Virus record (IMG/VR): IMGVR_UViG_3300008450_000166
Coordinates: 1 to 36,578 of that record
Strand: one strand, 5' to 3'
DNA from: a virus
Length of the DNA: 36,578 nucleotides
This document shows, in pieces, positions 7,308 through 16,739 of this stretch (within the stretch, counting starts at the first letter, position 1; every line of letters starts with the position of its first letter). A model generated the notes under the pieces. That model was given only the letters and a program-made list of their open reading frames with translations. It made no database searches and was not told the origin of the DNA. Position numbers and translations under genes: made by a program.

Positions 7308-7508
7308 ATGAACATCTTTACACAACTCTGGGCGTTGTTCCGATACAAACGCAAACTGAAAAAGGAAATGAGCGCGAAAATCAGCGCAGCGTTACCCGAC
7401 ATGAGGAAAGGCTCAAAGCAAATGAATGAACTCGGAGGGCGATTGCGCTTGCGTCAGTTGCAAGGTAAGTTCAAACACGATGGTTACACAAGAAGGAGGG
7501 CGAAATGA
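7308..7508 (+). CDS. small basic hypothetical protein
   Basis: 66 residues, strongly basic (RYKRKLKKE near the start and RRRAK at the end), with a hydrophobic stretch limited to the first ten residues. No recognised domain. It is the first gene after the terminase and overlaps the tail chaperone gene by four bases (ATGA), so it may belong to the tail assembly operon. A nucleic-acid contact would fit the charge but is only a guess. Confidence 0.6.
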   Translation: MNIFTQLWALFRYKRKLKKEMSAKISAALPDMRKGSKQMNELGGRLRLRQLQGKFKHDGYTRRRAK

Positions 7509-8313
7509 TTACGGTTTCAATCAAACAGAAAAACAAAACGCTCGGAGTACATGAGCGTCACTTTGAAGTTCCTTCCTCATGGGAGGAATTGACATTGGAG
7601 CAATTCAATTTCATTATGAGTGAAAAGGAAATGAATGAAATCAAGTTGCTTTCGATTCTTACTGGGTTATCAAAAGACTACCTTTCACAACTCCCTGCTG
7701 ATTCATTACATATCACGGGTAATTATCTTTCTGCAATGATTGGAGTGCCTGACATCAGCAAGTGGGAACTGCCGAAACGAATGCTGATTGACGGAAAAGA
7801 ATACGATGTGCCGACATTGGAGAAACAAACATTCGGACAGAAGGTGTATCTGCAAGAGGAACTGAACAGAGTGAACACAGACAAGCGACCATTCTATGAT
7901 GCGTTTGCATTTGCGATTGCAACAATGTTCTATTCTGAAATATCAGGTGACAAACATTTCACAGAAGAGAAGGTGCGTGCATTGATACCAGTCGTACTCC
8001 GCACGAAAGCAAAGCAAGCGATACCAGTCGCAAGTTTTTTTTTGACCAGTTGCGCGCGCTCATTGAACGCGAAGAAGCGAACCTCAGTCTTGAACCGACT
8101 AAGGAGGAATCTGACGCGGGAATTGACAACTTCAAAAAGTTCGGAGTCATGAACCTTGTTGACGCATTGGCTGGCGGTGACTTTCTGAAATGGGACGCAG
8201 TAATGTATTCGCCTTATCTGGATGTCTTCACAAAACTGATGATGAACAAAGAGCAAACATTATACGCTCGCAGATACCAACGCAACGCAATGCAAAACAT
8301 TAAAAACAGATAA
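7505..8313 (+). CDS. tail assembly chaperone pair (G/GT type) joined by probable -1 frameshift
   Basis: The zero frame runs 7505-8152 (215 residues). At 8035-8041 it holds T-TTT-TTT inside a run of nine T, an ideal X-XXY-YYZ slip site in the correct phase. A -1 shift at 8041 gives a 269-residue product (join 7505..8041, 8041..8313) whose extension reads FDQLRALIEREEANLSLEPT, then FKKFGVMNLVDALAGGDFLKWD, typical of gpT-like extensions. The zero-frame tail after the slip is Ser/Arg/Thr-rich and looks non-coding. The position upstream of the tape measure suits a G/GT chaperone that guards the tape measure during tail assembly. A one-base homopolymer error could also explain the pattern. Confidence 0.75.
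8035..8043 (+). promoter_or_regulatory. T9 slippery site for -1 ribosomal frameshift
   Basis: Nine consecutive T, with zero-frame codons TTT at 8036-8038 and 8039-8041 preceded by T, so both tRNAs can re-pair one base back. A short CGCG/CGCG hairpin could form just downstream (about 8053-8075), but it is weak as a stimulator. Confidence 0.65.
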
Positions 8314-8315
8314 TC

Positions 8316-8795
8316 ATGCCGACAAGCGAAATACAACCAATCATTCAGAACGAAATGCTGTTGCTGAAAATCATTCGTGAAATATGCACGGATGAACTTG
8401 ACTCACTTCCGTTTGGTCACGGGATGCGTTCTTACGCGAACCTTGAAACGCGCAAAGGGATATTTGAAACCGAAAAGAAATTTCCGCGTGCGTATCTGTA
8501 CCCAGTCGAAGTGACAAGCGAGTTCGGTAAGTACAGCGGAATGAATCACACATACGAATGTATGATGGACTTTCTTGTGTTGTGCAAGATTACAGACCCG
8601 CAAGAAGTTCTGGAATCAAAACTTGGCGAAATGTTTGAGTTGAGCAATCGGTTCATCTATAAATTGCAGAAGCATCCGCAAGTGATGGAGGTTACGGACA
8701 TAGCACGCGAACCGAACTACCATGTATTCGACATCAACCTTTGTGGATGGGTGCTGAATTTCAAGGTGAAGTTGAATGATGAATACTGCGAGTAA
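8316..8795 (+). CDS. putative tail completion/terminator protein
   Basis: 159 residues, soluble alpha/beta composition, no signal or TM segment. Position between the tail chaperone and a gp10-like protein, and its length, suit a tail terminator or completion protein. I recognise no diagnostic motif; the FxVKLNDEY end and the IxxxxYHVFDINLCGWVLNF strand pattern resemble small tail-end adaptor folds only loosely. It ends in a TAATG overlap with the next gene. Confidence 0.6.
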   Translation: MPTSEIQPIIQNEMLLLKIIREICTDELDSLPFGHGMRSYANLETRKGIFETEKKFPRAYLYPVEVTSEFGKYSGMNHTYECMMDFLVLCKITDPQEVLESKLGEMFELSNRFIYKLQKHPQVMEVTDIAREPNYHVFDINLCGWVLNFKVKLNDEYCE

Positions 8796-9313
8796 TGTTG
8801 ACACCGAACACAATAAAGATTCTCAACAGATACGGAAAACAATCCGTTGAGAAAATGCAGAAACAAGCGAAACCTTTTTCTGCATCTGGTAACATGGTCA
8901 AAGGATTCAGATACGAAGTCACCGCAGAAGGATTGACAATCTACGGAGTGAATTACTTACGATGGGCTGAAACTGGTCGCGGTGCAACACGAGCTGGAGC
9001 AAAGAAGGGAAACCCGACACTCAGGGAAGCAATCGAACAATGGTTGAAGTTCAAAGGCATTCCGCTGTGGCGTGATAAGCGCGGAAGGTTTATCGGAAGA
9101 AGGACAATGGCATTTGTTATCGCAAGAAAGATTCATCGCGAGGGAACATTGCTATACAGAAAGAAAAAGACACGCGACATATTCTCAAACATCATTACTG
9201 AAGAATCGGTTTCAAAACTGATTAAGCAGATAACTGGTAACTACATTATAACAACGAACAGCGACTTGTTGAGAGTGTTTCAACTCGCGTTGCAAAACAG
9301 AACAGCAGCATGA
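8795..9313 (+). CDS. HK97 gp10-like tail/neck protein
   Basis: 172 residues. The segment VNYLRWAETGRG (about 51-62) followed by a basic region and REAIEQWLKFKGI recalls HK97 gp10-type minor structural proteins, where a YAxxxExGT-like motif precedes a basic helix. It starts at ATG 8795, overlapping the previous stop as TAATG, and overlaps the next gene by four bases. Expected in the neck or tail end of the virion. The assignment rests on a motif read by eye and on order. Confidence 0.6.
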   Translation: MLTPNTIKILNRYGKQSVEKMQKQAKPFSASGNMVKGFRYEVTAEGLTIYGVNYLRWAETGRGATRAGAKKGNPTLREAIEQWLKFKGIPLWRDKRGRFIGRRTMAFVIARKIHREGTLLYRKKKTRDIFSNIITEESVSKLIKQITGNYIITTNSDLLRVFQLALQNRTAA

Positions 9314-11271
9314 TTGTAATTCTTACAAGACCACAGACACAAAAGACTCCGACTGCAAACATCAGTAAGTGGAGCGCGGTTCACAATGAAGTGTGCTACC
9401 GATTCCAGAGGCGCGACTATTCTGTTGTTGCAACAGCGCAAGTTTCTGGAAACAGAACGAGAATTCAATTGCTTGAATCAGAGGTGCAAGACCTTTCGAT
9501 TGGCGATATGTTGTGGGTTTCAAGCATCAATGCGTTTGCAAAGGTGACGAACCTTACATACGCATCACCATTCGTTTACGCTACGCTTGACACGCAATGG
9601 AAGTCAACATACAATGTCGCTGGTTACGCGAATAACCACACTATGCGACAGAATTATGCAATGGAGATTGAATTGTATGTCTGGAATAACAAAACTCAGC
9701 AGACCGAATCTGCTGGCGTTTATCGCGTGTACCCTTCAAACGATGGAAGCGCAAAGGCAATTGTCAGTCGCTGGCTATTGAAATACCTTTCAACGAAAGA
9801 GGAAAGCACATACACTCAGGTCGCATACAATGATACAAACGCATGGACTCGTTTCTACATTGGTTACAGACGAACATGGGATGGTTTTGATTCAGAACTA
9901 TTCTTGGAAGACAGAACCAATCCGTTTCTTGGCGCAAACCTTATCGCAAACTCAACATTCAATGGTGGAACATCTGGATGGGATTTGCAAGGAACATGGA
10001 ACTGGAACGCGCAAGAGTACATCACAAAGCCAGTTGATGTGAATGCAATCGCATACGCAAGACCAGACAACTTCAATTCATTCCCGACCGTAGCAGGGAA
10101 GACATACAGAATCAAAGTAAACTGGTTCGGTGTTACTGGCACAAGAACATTTAGCAATACGATGCGCGTGTGGTTATCTGACGCAGGGCTTAATTACAAT
10201 GTTGAGCAAGAGTGTGCCTACGAAGGCGAATACGAATTCGATTTAGTTGCGCCAATCAACGGAGCATTCCCGACCGTGTTCGTGAACAATCAATACTTCG
10301 GTTCGTTTGACAACCTTTCAATTCAAGAGGTGAACGATGAGGTTGACAACACACCGCGTTGGATGTATGTGAACAAAGGAGCGTTACAAATCTGGAATCG
10401 CTTTGATAATAATCATGCCGACCATGTTGCGTTCTATGATGATTACACGCTCACACCACAACACAGAGCGAAATTCATTTGCGATTTTCAAGAGCCGACA
10501 CACTTTGTCGGTTATCCGTTTGACATTGCAATTCTGTTTGACGACATATTGCAGTTCGTTATTGTAAACAAACACGAGGAACTTATCGATGTGCAGAACA
10601 ACGCTGCGCTCGCAACACCAGTTCAATTGAATCAAACAGCAGTCGGTGAGCAGAGAATCCGTTTGCAGAACACATACAACTCAGATATTAAATTCGTTGA
10701 TGTCTGGCTTGAAACAACTGGTGCTGTGAATCCAGATTACGAGCAGTATGTTGCGAATGGATATGTTGATACTGGTTACGCTGAAGAAGTTGTTGCGTCA
10801 TTGCCTACATACATCGGTGAAATCACAGAACGCAGACGGGTTCGCATAAACACAAAGTGCTATCAGAATCCCGTTTACATTGCATGGAAAGGTTCGCAGG
10901 GTGGGTGGAATTACTGGCTGTTTGGTCGCACTCAGGAAATCACATTGAACACAACAGAGCAAGTTCGGATTGAACCATACAGAGATACATTGCTCACGCG
11001 CTCTAATGTTGTGCAAGCATCTGTAAAGAGTGGCGAATCATGGAGGCTCGGAGTTGACAATGTTGATTTGAATGACATCAAAGGATTGATGCGTTTGCTT
11101 GACAGCGAGTGCGTCATGATTTATCTGGGAACAATACCAAAGATATTGACGAAGCAATGGTTGGAAGTGCAAGTGAAACAAGGAAGCGTGAAGGTTTACG
11201 AAACTGGAAACAACAGACACAACTTTGAGTTCAGCATTGACTTACCTCAACGATACACTCACGAATTATGA
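9310..11271 (+). CDS. large tail-tip/baseplate protein with carbohydrate-binding-like insert
   Basis: 653 residues. The N-terminal 200 residues look like a beta-rich tail domain. Residues about 211-340 (LIANSTFNGGTSGWDLQG to FGSFDNLSIQEV) have the start and end signatures of a jelly-roll CBM_4_9-like module: N-x-x-F-N-G-x-x-x-W at the entry and a FDNLSI exit strand. The C-terminus returns to a beta-rich region ending FEFSIDLPQRY. The gene sits upstream of the tape measure and overlaps its neighbours by four bases on each side. Likely distal tail/adhesion function with glycan binding; exact baseplate role unknown. Confidence 0.65.
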   Translation: MIVILTRPQTQKTPTANISKWSAVHNEVCYRFQRRDYSVVATAQVSGNRTRIQLLESEVQDLSIGDMLWVSSINAFAKVTNLTYASPFVYATLDTQWKSTYNVAGYANNHTMRQNYAMEIELYVWNNKTQQTESAGVYRVYPSNDGSAKAIVSRWLLKYLSTKEESTYTQVAYNDTNAWTRFYIGYRRTWDGFDSELFLEDRTNPFLGANLIANSTFNGGTSGWDLQGTWNWNAQEYITKPVDVNAIAYARPDNFNSFPTVAGKTYRIKVNWFGVTGTRTFSNTMRVWLSDAGLNYNVEQECAYEGEYEFDLVAPINGAFPTVFVNNQYFGSFDNLSIQEVNDEVDNTPRWMYVNKGALQIWNRFDNNHADHVAFYDDYTLTPQHRAKFICDFQEPTHFVGYPFDIAILFDDILQFVIVNKHEELIDVQNNAALATPVQLNQTAVGEQRIRLQNTYNSDIKFVDVWLETTGAVNPDYEQYVANGYVDTGYAEEVVASLPTYIGEITERRRVRINTKCYQNPVYIAWKGSQGGWNYWLFGRTQEITLNTTEQVRIEPYRDTLLTRSNVVQASVKSGESWRLGVDNVDLNDIKGLMRLLDSECVMIYLGTIPKILTKQWLEVQVKQGSVKVYETGNNRHNFEFSIDLPQRYTHEL

Positions 11272-13406
11272 GCGCACAACTTTACATAAATGATTCGCCA
11301 GTTGATATGTTCGGCAATGTTGTCATTCCGATAACAATGCAATGCACAAAGATTGCCGAGTTAAAAATCACAAGCGATTACACTACGCAATTCAAAATAC
11401 CAGCAACAGCATACAACAGAAGTCTGTTTGGAACTTCGCTCGAAACGGTATCAGTAGAGCGTGGAGTTTATTCAAAGATACCAGCGAAGTGCATCAACGG
11501 AGGTGTTGAGTACATCGGTTATGTCATTGTTTCATCATACACGGGAAATGAAATTGCGTTGACCTTTTATTCTGGCAATGTAAATTTCTTTGCTGAGATT
11601 GAAGGAAAGAAAATGAATGACATAAACCTCACAGACCTAACCCACCAATTCATTCTTAACCATGTTTACCAAACACGGCTACACAACTGGAATGACGGCT
11701 ACATCTATCCTTTGATAAACACAAGCGCAACTGGTGCTGGCATAAACCTTGTCGCCCCGATTATGGTATTCGATTACCTCGTGCCGATGCTGTTTGTTAA
11801 ATATCTTTTCTACAAAATATTCAACGATGCTGGTTATAAGATAATCGGAAACCTTGACGATGAAATATTCGACAACCTCATGGTTGATTGTCTTACAAAC
11901 TACGCAGATGAAGAGTACATAAAGTGCAAGGCGGTTCGCATTGCAAACACAGCAACTCTTCCAGCAGCAACGACACAGCGATTCATTCCAGCGACACACG
12001 ACACAGAAATATCCGACCCGTCAAACTACATACAGAATCAGACATACGGCTCGCCTTACACTCCATTCAACGGACTTATATTCAAACCGCCCTCACCAGT
12101 CAACGGAGCAAAGTACGATTTTAAATTTCATGTCGTTCCTTACTACGATTTGAATGGTATCATCACATGGACACCAGCAAACGCATCAACATTTCAAGTC
12201 GGAGTTGAAGATTTCTGTTTTTATGATGGTAACATTTATCAGGTAATACAGAACCCAACTGGCGCATTGATTACCGCACCGCCAAATGACCCTTTCGTTC
12301 TCGGAGCATTCTGGAAGAAAATTGCGCTCGGAATTATTTTCTACTCAGACAACCAAGCAATCGGAGCAAAGTTCTTTAACGATAAGATTGAGCCAGTTGA
12401 ATACATTGCAGAAAACATACCTTGTCAGTCTGGAGTCTGGGCTTCATTGCTTATTGACTCATATCAAACTGGAATACTCGGAAACAAGATACCTGAGTTT
12501 GGAATAGGTGCTGGAACAACGATTGAATGTACTGGCGCACGCGAAGCAGCGATTGTTGATGGCTCTTATGTGAACATGACTGGTCAGTTGCATGACATGA
12601 CGCAAAAGGATTTCATAAAAGAAATCGCGCAGATGATGGGAATGTACTTCATCACAGACGCAACTCGCAGAGAAGTGTATGTGCATTTGCATAAGAACAG
12701 AGAAAAGAAAAAGGTCGAATCAATTGACTGGACTCAAAACATGGTTTCAGTTGATAAATTTCAAATACAATACAGAAACCAAGCGCACGGACAACGAAAT
12801 CTGTTTAAGTGGCAAGACAATGACGATACAGACGCTGAGTTGCTCGACATTCCGAATGATTATTGCGAGAGTGAGTTTACGATTGACGATACGGTATTAT
12901 CAAAAGAAAAAACAATTGTTGAATCTAAATTCTCGCCTTCAAGTTCTTTGCAAACGCAATGGACATCCAACGGAGTTCGCATACCAATCATTCTGAAATA
13001 CGAGAACACAATCAACACAGACCCATACTGGCGCAAAATGAATCCGCGCATTCTGTTGTTGATAAGAAGAACCGACTTATTCAGTCTTGAAATGAGGCGA
13101 GTAAATTTATTAAGCACAAAAACATACATAGACAATCATCCTTTGTGCGTGTTCTATGCTCCAGAAGAACCGCTTGACATCACATGGGAATCATTGCTGC
13201 GCGAGAATTACAAGTGGTACATAAAGGATATGCAGAAATACATTTACTTGTATGCAGAAATGATGTTGAACTCAAATGATGTTTACCAAATTGATTTCAG
13301 CAAACCAATTTACCTCAGTCAGTTCGGAAGTTATTTCAGCCTCCAGAAGATTTCTGGTTATGTATCTGGAAAACCAACGAAGGTTGAACTACTAAAAATG
13401 AATTAA
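11268..13406 (+). CDS. large tail-tip/hub-like structural protein
   Basis: 712 residues. The opening (LYINDSPVDMFGNVVIPITMQ) and the following beta-rich 120 residues are typical of tail proteins next to the tape measure in Bacteroidota phages. Around residues 305-350 an aromatic module (FCFYDGNIYQVIQNP, then FWKKI) resembles CBM5/12-type short carbohydrate-binding domains, recurring in two appendage proteins of this genome. Residues 440-480 (KDFIKEIAQMMGMYFITD) look like a hub-type domain. Overlap with the previous gene is ATGA, and the tape measure starts one base after its stop. Function is inferred from position and architecture. Confidence 0.65.
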   Translation: MSAQLYINDSPVDMFGNVVIPITMQCTKIAELKITSDYTTQFKIPATAYNRSLFGTSLETVSVERGVYSKIPAKCINGGVEYIGYVIVSSYTGNEIALTFYSGNVNFFAEIEGKKMNDINLTDLTHQFILNHVYQTRLHNWNDGYIYPLINTSATGAGINLVAPIMVFDYLVPMLFVKYLFYKIFNDAGYKIIGNLDDEIFDNLMVDCLTNYADEEYIKCKAVRIANTATLPAATTQRFIPATHDTEISDPSNYIQNQTYGSPYTPFNGLIFKPPSPVNGAKYDFKFHVVPYYDLNGIITWTPANASTFQVGVEDFCFYDGNIYQVIQNPTGALITAPPNDPFVLGAFWKKIALGIIFYSDNQAIGAKFFNDKIEPVEYIAENIPCQSGVWASLLIDSYQTGILGNKIPEFGIGAGTTIECTGAREAAIVDGSYVNMTGQLHDMTQKDFIKEIAQMMGMYFITDATRREVYVHLHKNREKKKVESIDWTQNMVSVDKFQIQYRNQAHGQRNLFKWQDNDDTDAELLDIPNDYCESEFTIDDTVLSKEKTIVESKFSPSSSLQTQWTSNGVRIPIILKYENTINTDPYWRKMNPRILLLIRRTDLFSLEMRRVNLLSTKTYIDNHPLCVFYAPEEPLDITWESLLRENYKWYIKDMQKYIYLYAEMMLNSNDVYQIDFSKPIYLSQFGSYFSLQKISGYVSGKPTKVELLKMN

Positions 13407-13407
13407 G

Positions 13408-16395
13408 ATGGCAAAGAGAAACGAAATAATACTGCTTGACCTCAAAGTAAATGTTGATGATACGAAAAACAGACTCCGTGAAGTCACAGCAGAAACAATC
13501 AGATTGAAGGAAGCGAACAAGCAACTTCAGAAAGAGGCGCAGGCTGCTCTTGTTGGTGGCGACCTTGCATCATTTCAGAAAAAGTCTGACCTGATTTCTG
13601 ACAACACAGCGAGGTTGAAGTTTCTTTCAACAACACAGAGTCAATACCAGTCAACATTGACAAAGGTTGCTCAGTTGAATAAGGCTGCATCTGGTTCCTA
13701 TGAACAATTGTTGAGGCAATATGAACTTGCTGCGGTGCAATTAAAAATACTTGAAGGAACAATCAAAACCAATAAGGACGGAACGAGAGAGTTCACAAAG
13801 GAATACACAGAAGCAGCAGAGAAATTAAAAAATGCAAAGGACGCAATTGATTCATTCAACAAGGGAATCGGTGACGGACGAAGTTCTGTTGGTCAGTATG
13901 GTGCTGCAATCAAAGAAGTGTTTGCAGACCAAAATCTTTTCAAAGACCAATTGGGAATTATTGCAAACGCATTTCAGGCTGGAAAGGGTGCTGCATCTTT
14001 ATTCTCAAATGGAATTAAAGGAATCGGAGTTGCAATACAAACATCTGGCATTGGAATCTTTACGAGTGCGCTTTCTGTATTACAAGGATTGCTGACAAAG
14101 AACGATGCGATACTTGACCGCTTTGAGCAAGGAACAGCAGCACTCGGTCAGGTATTCAAAGCGGTTGTCGGTGTGATACTCAACTTCGGTAAGGCAATTG
14201 TTTCTGCGATTACAGAGCCGAGAAAATTATTTGACGGGCTGGTGAGTTACATCAACGGAACGGTCGTGCAAGCATTCAAATCCGCTGGCACAATCATACA
14301 AGGAATATTCACGCTTGACTTTGATAAGGTGAGTGAAGGATTCATTGAGTATGGAGGCGCGTTGAAGAATGCGGTGAAGCCTGCTGTTGATGCTGGTAAG
14401 GCTGTTGCTGATTTTGCAAAGGACACAGCAAACGCAGCAGAGGAAGCAATCAACCTGACAAAGAGAACTCAAGAACTCGAAGACCGTGAACGAGCATTCA
14501 AAGTAACGCAAGAAGAAACACGGCTTGAAGTTGACCGACTGATAAAGGCTGCGCGTGAGCGTACTGGAGTTGAAGAGGAAAGAATCAAGTTGCTTGATAA
14601 TGCAGCGCGAATTGAAAAGGAGGCGTTGGCTGAAGCGCAAGCAATACAGCAAGAAAGGGTAAACATCATTGCTGCTGAAAACAAATTGCTTGAAAAGAAA
14701 AACCAATTGACCGATGCAGAGCGCGACAGATTAAAGGAAGCGGAAGTTGAATTGGTGAAAATCAAAGGCGAATCAGCGCAGAAACTTCAAGACATTGACA
14801 ACAGACGCGCAATAATTATTTCCGACTTGAATAAAAAGGAAATACAATCGCGCATTGATTCATTGAATGTTCAGTTACAAGCAGCCGAAGTATCTGGACG
14901 CAGAACAATTGATTTACAAAGGAAACTCGCAGCAGAAGAAAGAAAGATACGGCTCGAAGAAGTTGGATTGAGCGCAGCGCAGATTGCATTGATTGAGGCT
15001 GACTATCAAACCAAGTTGCTTGCAATCAGAAAGAAGGATGAGCAAGACAGATTGAAAGTGCTTGAAGAAGCAGAAAACATCCGCGTGTCGTTAATTAAAG
15101 ACGGCTTTGACCGAGAGTTGATTCAAACCTCTCTGGAGTTTGACAGAAAGATTGAACTCATAAAAGGAAAAACCGCTGAAGAAAACAGATTGCGTGAGCA
15201 GTTGATTGAGCAGTACGCTGATAAGATTGCTGAAATCGAAGAACGCAGAAACAATGAATCAGCGCAGAAACGAATTGAGCAGATACAAGCAAACTCAGAT
15301 GTTGATAAGAAGGCATTGGAAACCGCACTTGCAGACCAAGAGCGTGCAATACAATTGTCAATACTGAAGAAAGAAGTTACTGAACAGCAAGGTGCTGAAC
15401 GATTGCGTCAGGTGAGGGCGAATGCAGCGTTGCAAGAACTGGAACTGGTAAAGAATACCGAAGCACAGAAATTGATTGAACTCGAAAGGGCTTTTCAGAA
15501 TACACTTGCAGCGACTCAGAAGAAATACCAAGACGAAGGGTTGTCGCAGAAGGAGTTTGAAGATGCGAAGATTGAACTCGAAAAGAATTATATCACTCAG
15601 CGTGAAGTATTGACCAGAACATCTTTACAAATACTGACCGATGCTCAACTTCAGTACAGCAACACAACAAAGCAACTTGCATTTGAAACTGCATCTGCAT
15701 TGATTGAGCAAGAGCAAAGGGTGCTTGAAGAGCGAAGGAGAATACAAGACGCGACCGTTCAATCGGTTAGTTCAATGTTTCAATCAATTTCAGCAGTCCT
15801 TTCACAAGATGAAAAGAGAAAACGAAAGTATGCAGATACATTAAAGGCTCTTGCGATTGCTGATGTTTCAATCAATAGTGTGAATGAGATTTCTGGTTAC
15901 TGGGCTGGTGTTGGTCGTGATGCTGCAACGACTGGTAATTATGGTGCGCTCGGTAGTGTTGCGATTGCAGTTGTAAGAACAGCAGCAGCGATTGCGAGAG
16001 CAGCAGCAGCAATCTCACAAATCACAAGCACAAAAACATTTGCGGTCGGTGGTTATACTGGTGGCGGTGTTTCGCGTGATTCAACTGGTCACAAGGTCGC
16101 TGGAGTGGTTCACGACAATGAATGGGTTGCACCTAAATGGATGGTCACTTCGCCAACCTTTGCGCCAATCATTGACACTCTGGAAAGGTCACGGAGGTCG
16201 GGGAAGAAAATCGGCTACGCTGATGGTGGCTTTACATCTCAGTTCATCACCAACACAATCACAAGAGTTGTTGAAGGTTCGCCAGCCGACCAAGCACTTG
16301 AAGTGATTAAGCGCGTTCAGATTGTTGCCAGCGCAGATGAAATCACACAGACACAAATGACGACATCAATCATTCAAACAAACGCAGAAATATGA
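13408..16395 (+). CDS. tape measure protein
   Basis: 995 residues, the longest gene. Residues 1-150 and about 340-750 are heptad-rich and highly charged (long coiled coils), while 165-290 is Gly/Ala-rich and hydrophobic (GIGVAIQTSGIGIFTSALSV), as in membrane-active tape measure segments. The C-terminus carries the usual Gly-rich FAVGGYTGGGVSRDSTGHKV block followed by GVVHDNEWVAPKW. At about 0.15 nm per residue it predicts a tail near 150 nm, i.e. a long siphovirus tail. It overlaps the next small gene by ATGA. Confidence 0.93.
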   Translation: MAKRNEIILLDLKVNVDDTKNRLREVTAETIRLKEANKQLQKEAQAALVGGDLASFQKKSDLISDNTARLKFLSTTQSQYQSTLTKVAQLNKAASGSYEQLLRQYELAAVQLKILEGTIKTNKDGTREFTKEYTEAAEKLKNAKDAIDSFNKGIGDGRSSVGQYGAAIKEVFADQNLFKDQLGIIANAFQAGKGAASLFSNGIKGIGVAIQTSGIGIFTSALSVLQGLLTKNDAILDRFEQGTAALGQVFKAVVGVILNFGKAIVSAITEPRKLFDGLVSYINGTVVQAFKSAGTIIQGIFTLDFDKVSEGFIEYGGALKNAVKPAVDAGKAVADFAKDTANAAEEAINLTKRTQELEDRERAFKVTQEETRLEVDRLIKAARERTGVEEERIKLLDNAARIEKEALAEAQAIQQERVNIIAAENKLLEKKNQLTDAERDRLKEAEVELVKIKGESAQKLQDIDNRRAIIISDLNKKEIQSRIDSLNVQLQAAEVSGRRTIDLQRKLAAEERKIRLEEVGLSAAQIALIEADYQTKLLAIRKKDEQDRLKVLEEAENIRVSLIKDGFDRELIQTSLEFDRKIELIKGKTAEENRLREQLIEQYADKIAEIEERRNNESAQKRIEQIQANSDVDKKALETALADQERAIQLSILKKEVTEQQGAERLRQVRANAALQELELVKNTEAQKLIELERAFQNTLAATQKKYQDEGLSQKEFEDAKIELEKNYITQREVLTRTSLQILTDAQLQYSNTTKQLAFETASALIEQEQRVLEERRRIQDATVQSVSSMFQSISAVLSQDEKRKRKYADTLKALAIADVSINSVNEISGYWAGVGRDAATTGNYGALGSVAIAVVRTAAAIARAAAAISQITSTKTFAVGGYTGGGVSRDSTGHKVAGVVHDNEWVAPKWMVTSPTFAPIIDTLERSRRSGKKIGYADGGFTSQFITNTITRVVEGSPADQALEVIKRVQIVASADEITQTQMTTSIIQTNAEI

Positions 16396-16673
16396 CAGAG
16401 CCGAAAACTAACATCAACACCGTTTATGAAATTGCAAAGCAATTGGAAATGAACGGACATCTTTCAACGATGATACGGACTGGGCTGGTTTCACCGAAGA
16501 TTCGTTTCTACCTTGAACTTTACAGCAAGTACATTCATTTCATGCAACGAGGATTGAAATCACGGGAGGCTGTTTTTCAAGTCACGATTGTTGTCGGGGT
16601 GAATGAACGAACCGTCTGGCGAGCAATCAAAGCGATGAGAACCCAAAATATTGATATGCGTTTGCATGGGTAA
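16392..16673 (+). CDS. small helix-turn-helix protein
   Basis: 93 residues. The C-terminal half (SREAVFQVTIVVGVNERTVWRAIKAM) reads as a helix-turn-helix, the turn being GVNER. The gene overlaps the tape measure by four bases and is the last of its operon. Its final codons lie in the first of four ATGCGTTTGCAT-type repeats that continue into the adjacent non-coding region. That placement suggests, without proving, an autoregulatory DNA-binding protein acting on these repeats. Confidence 0.7.
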   Translation: MTEPKTNINTVYEIAKQLEMNGHLSTMIRTGLVSPKIRFYLELYSKYIHFMQRGLKSREAVFQVTIVVGVNERTVWRAIKAMRTQNIDMRLHG

Positions 16674-16731
16674 CGCTATGCGTTTGCATACTTCACAATG
16701 CGTTTGCATGAATATTTTTATCCGTTTGCAT
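16656..16731 (+). repeat. array of ATGCGTTTGCAT words (operator/iteron-like)
   Basis: Perfect copies at 16656-16667, 16678-16689 and 16698-16709, and a partial copy CCGTTTGCAT at 16722-16731. Start-to-start spacing is 22 and 20 bases, about two helical turns. The word is an interrupted palindrome, ATGC-GTTT-GCAT. Candidate roles are operator sites for the adjacent HTH protein, replication iterons or packaging signals. Confidence 0.75.
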
Positions 16732-16739
16732 AGAAAACG

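Noticed and set aside
8050-8313. Independent gene starting at TTG 8050
   Set aside because: The frame continues upstream to the T9 slip site and encodes the extension of the tail chaperone, so it is treated as a frameshift product.
16656-16731. CRISPR array
   Set aside because: Repeats are 12 bases with 8-13 base gaps and no cas genes nearby; it is an operator/iteron-like array.
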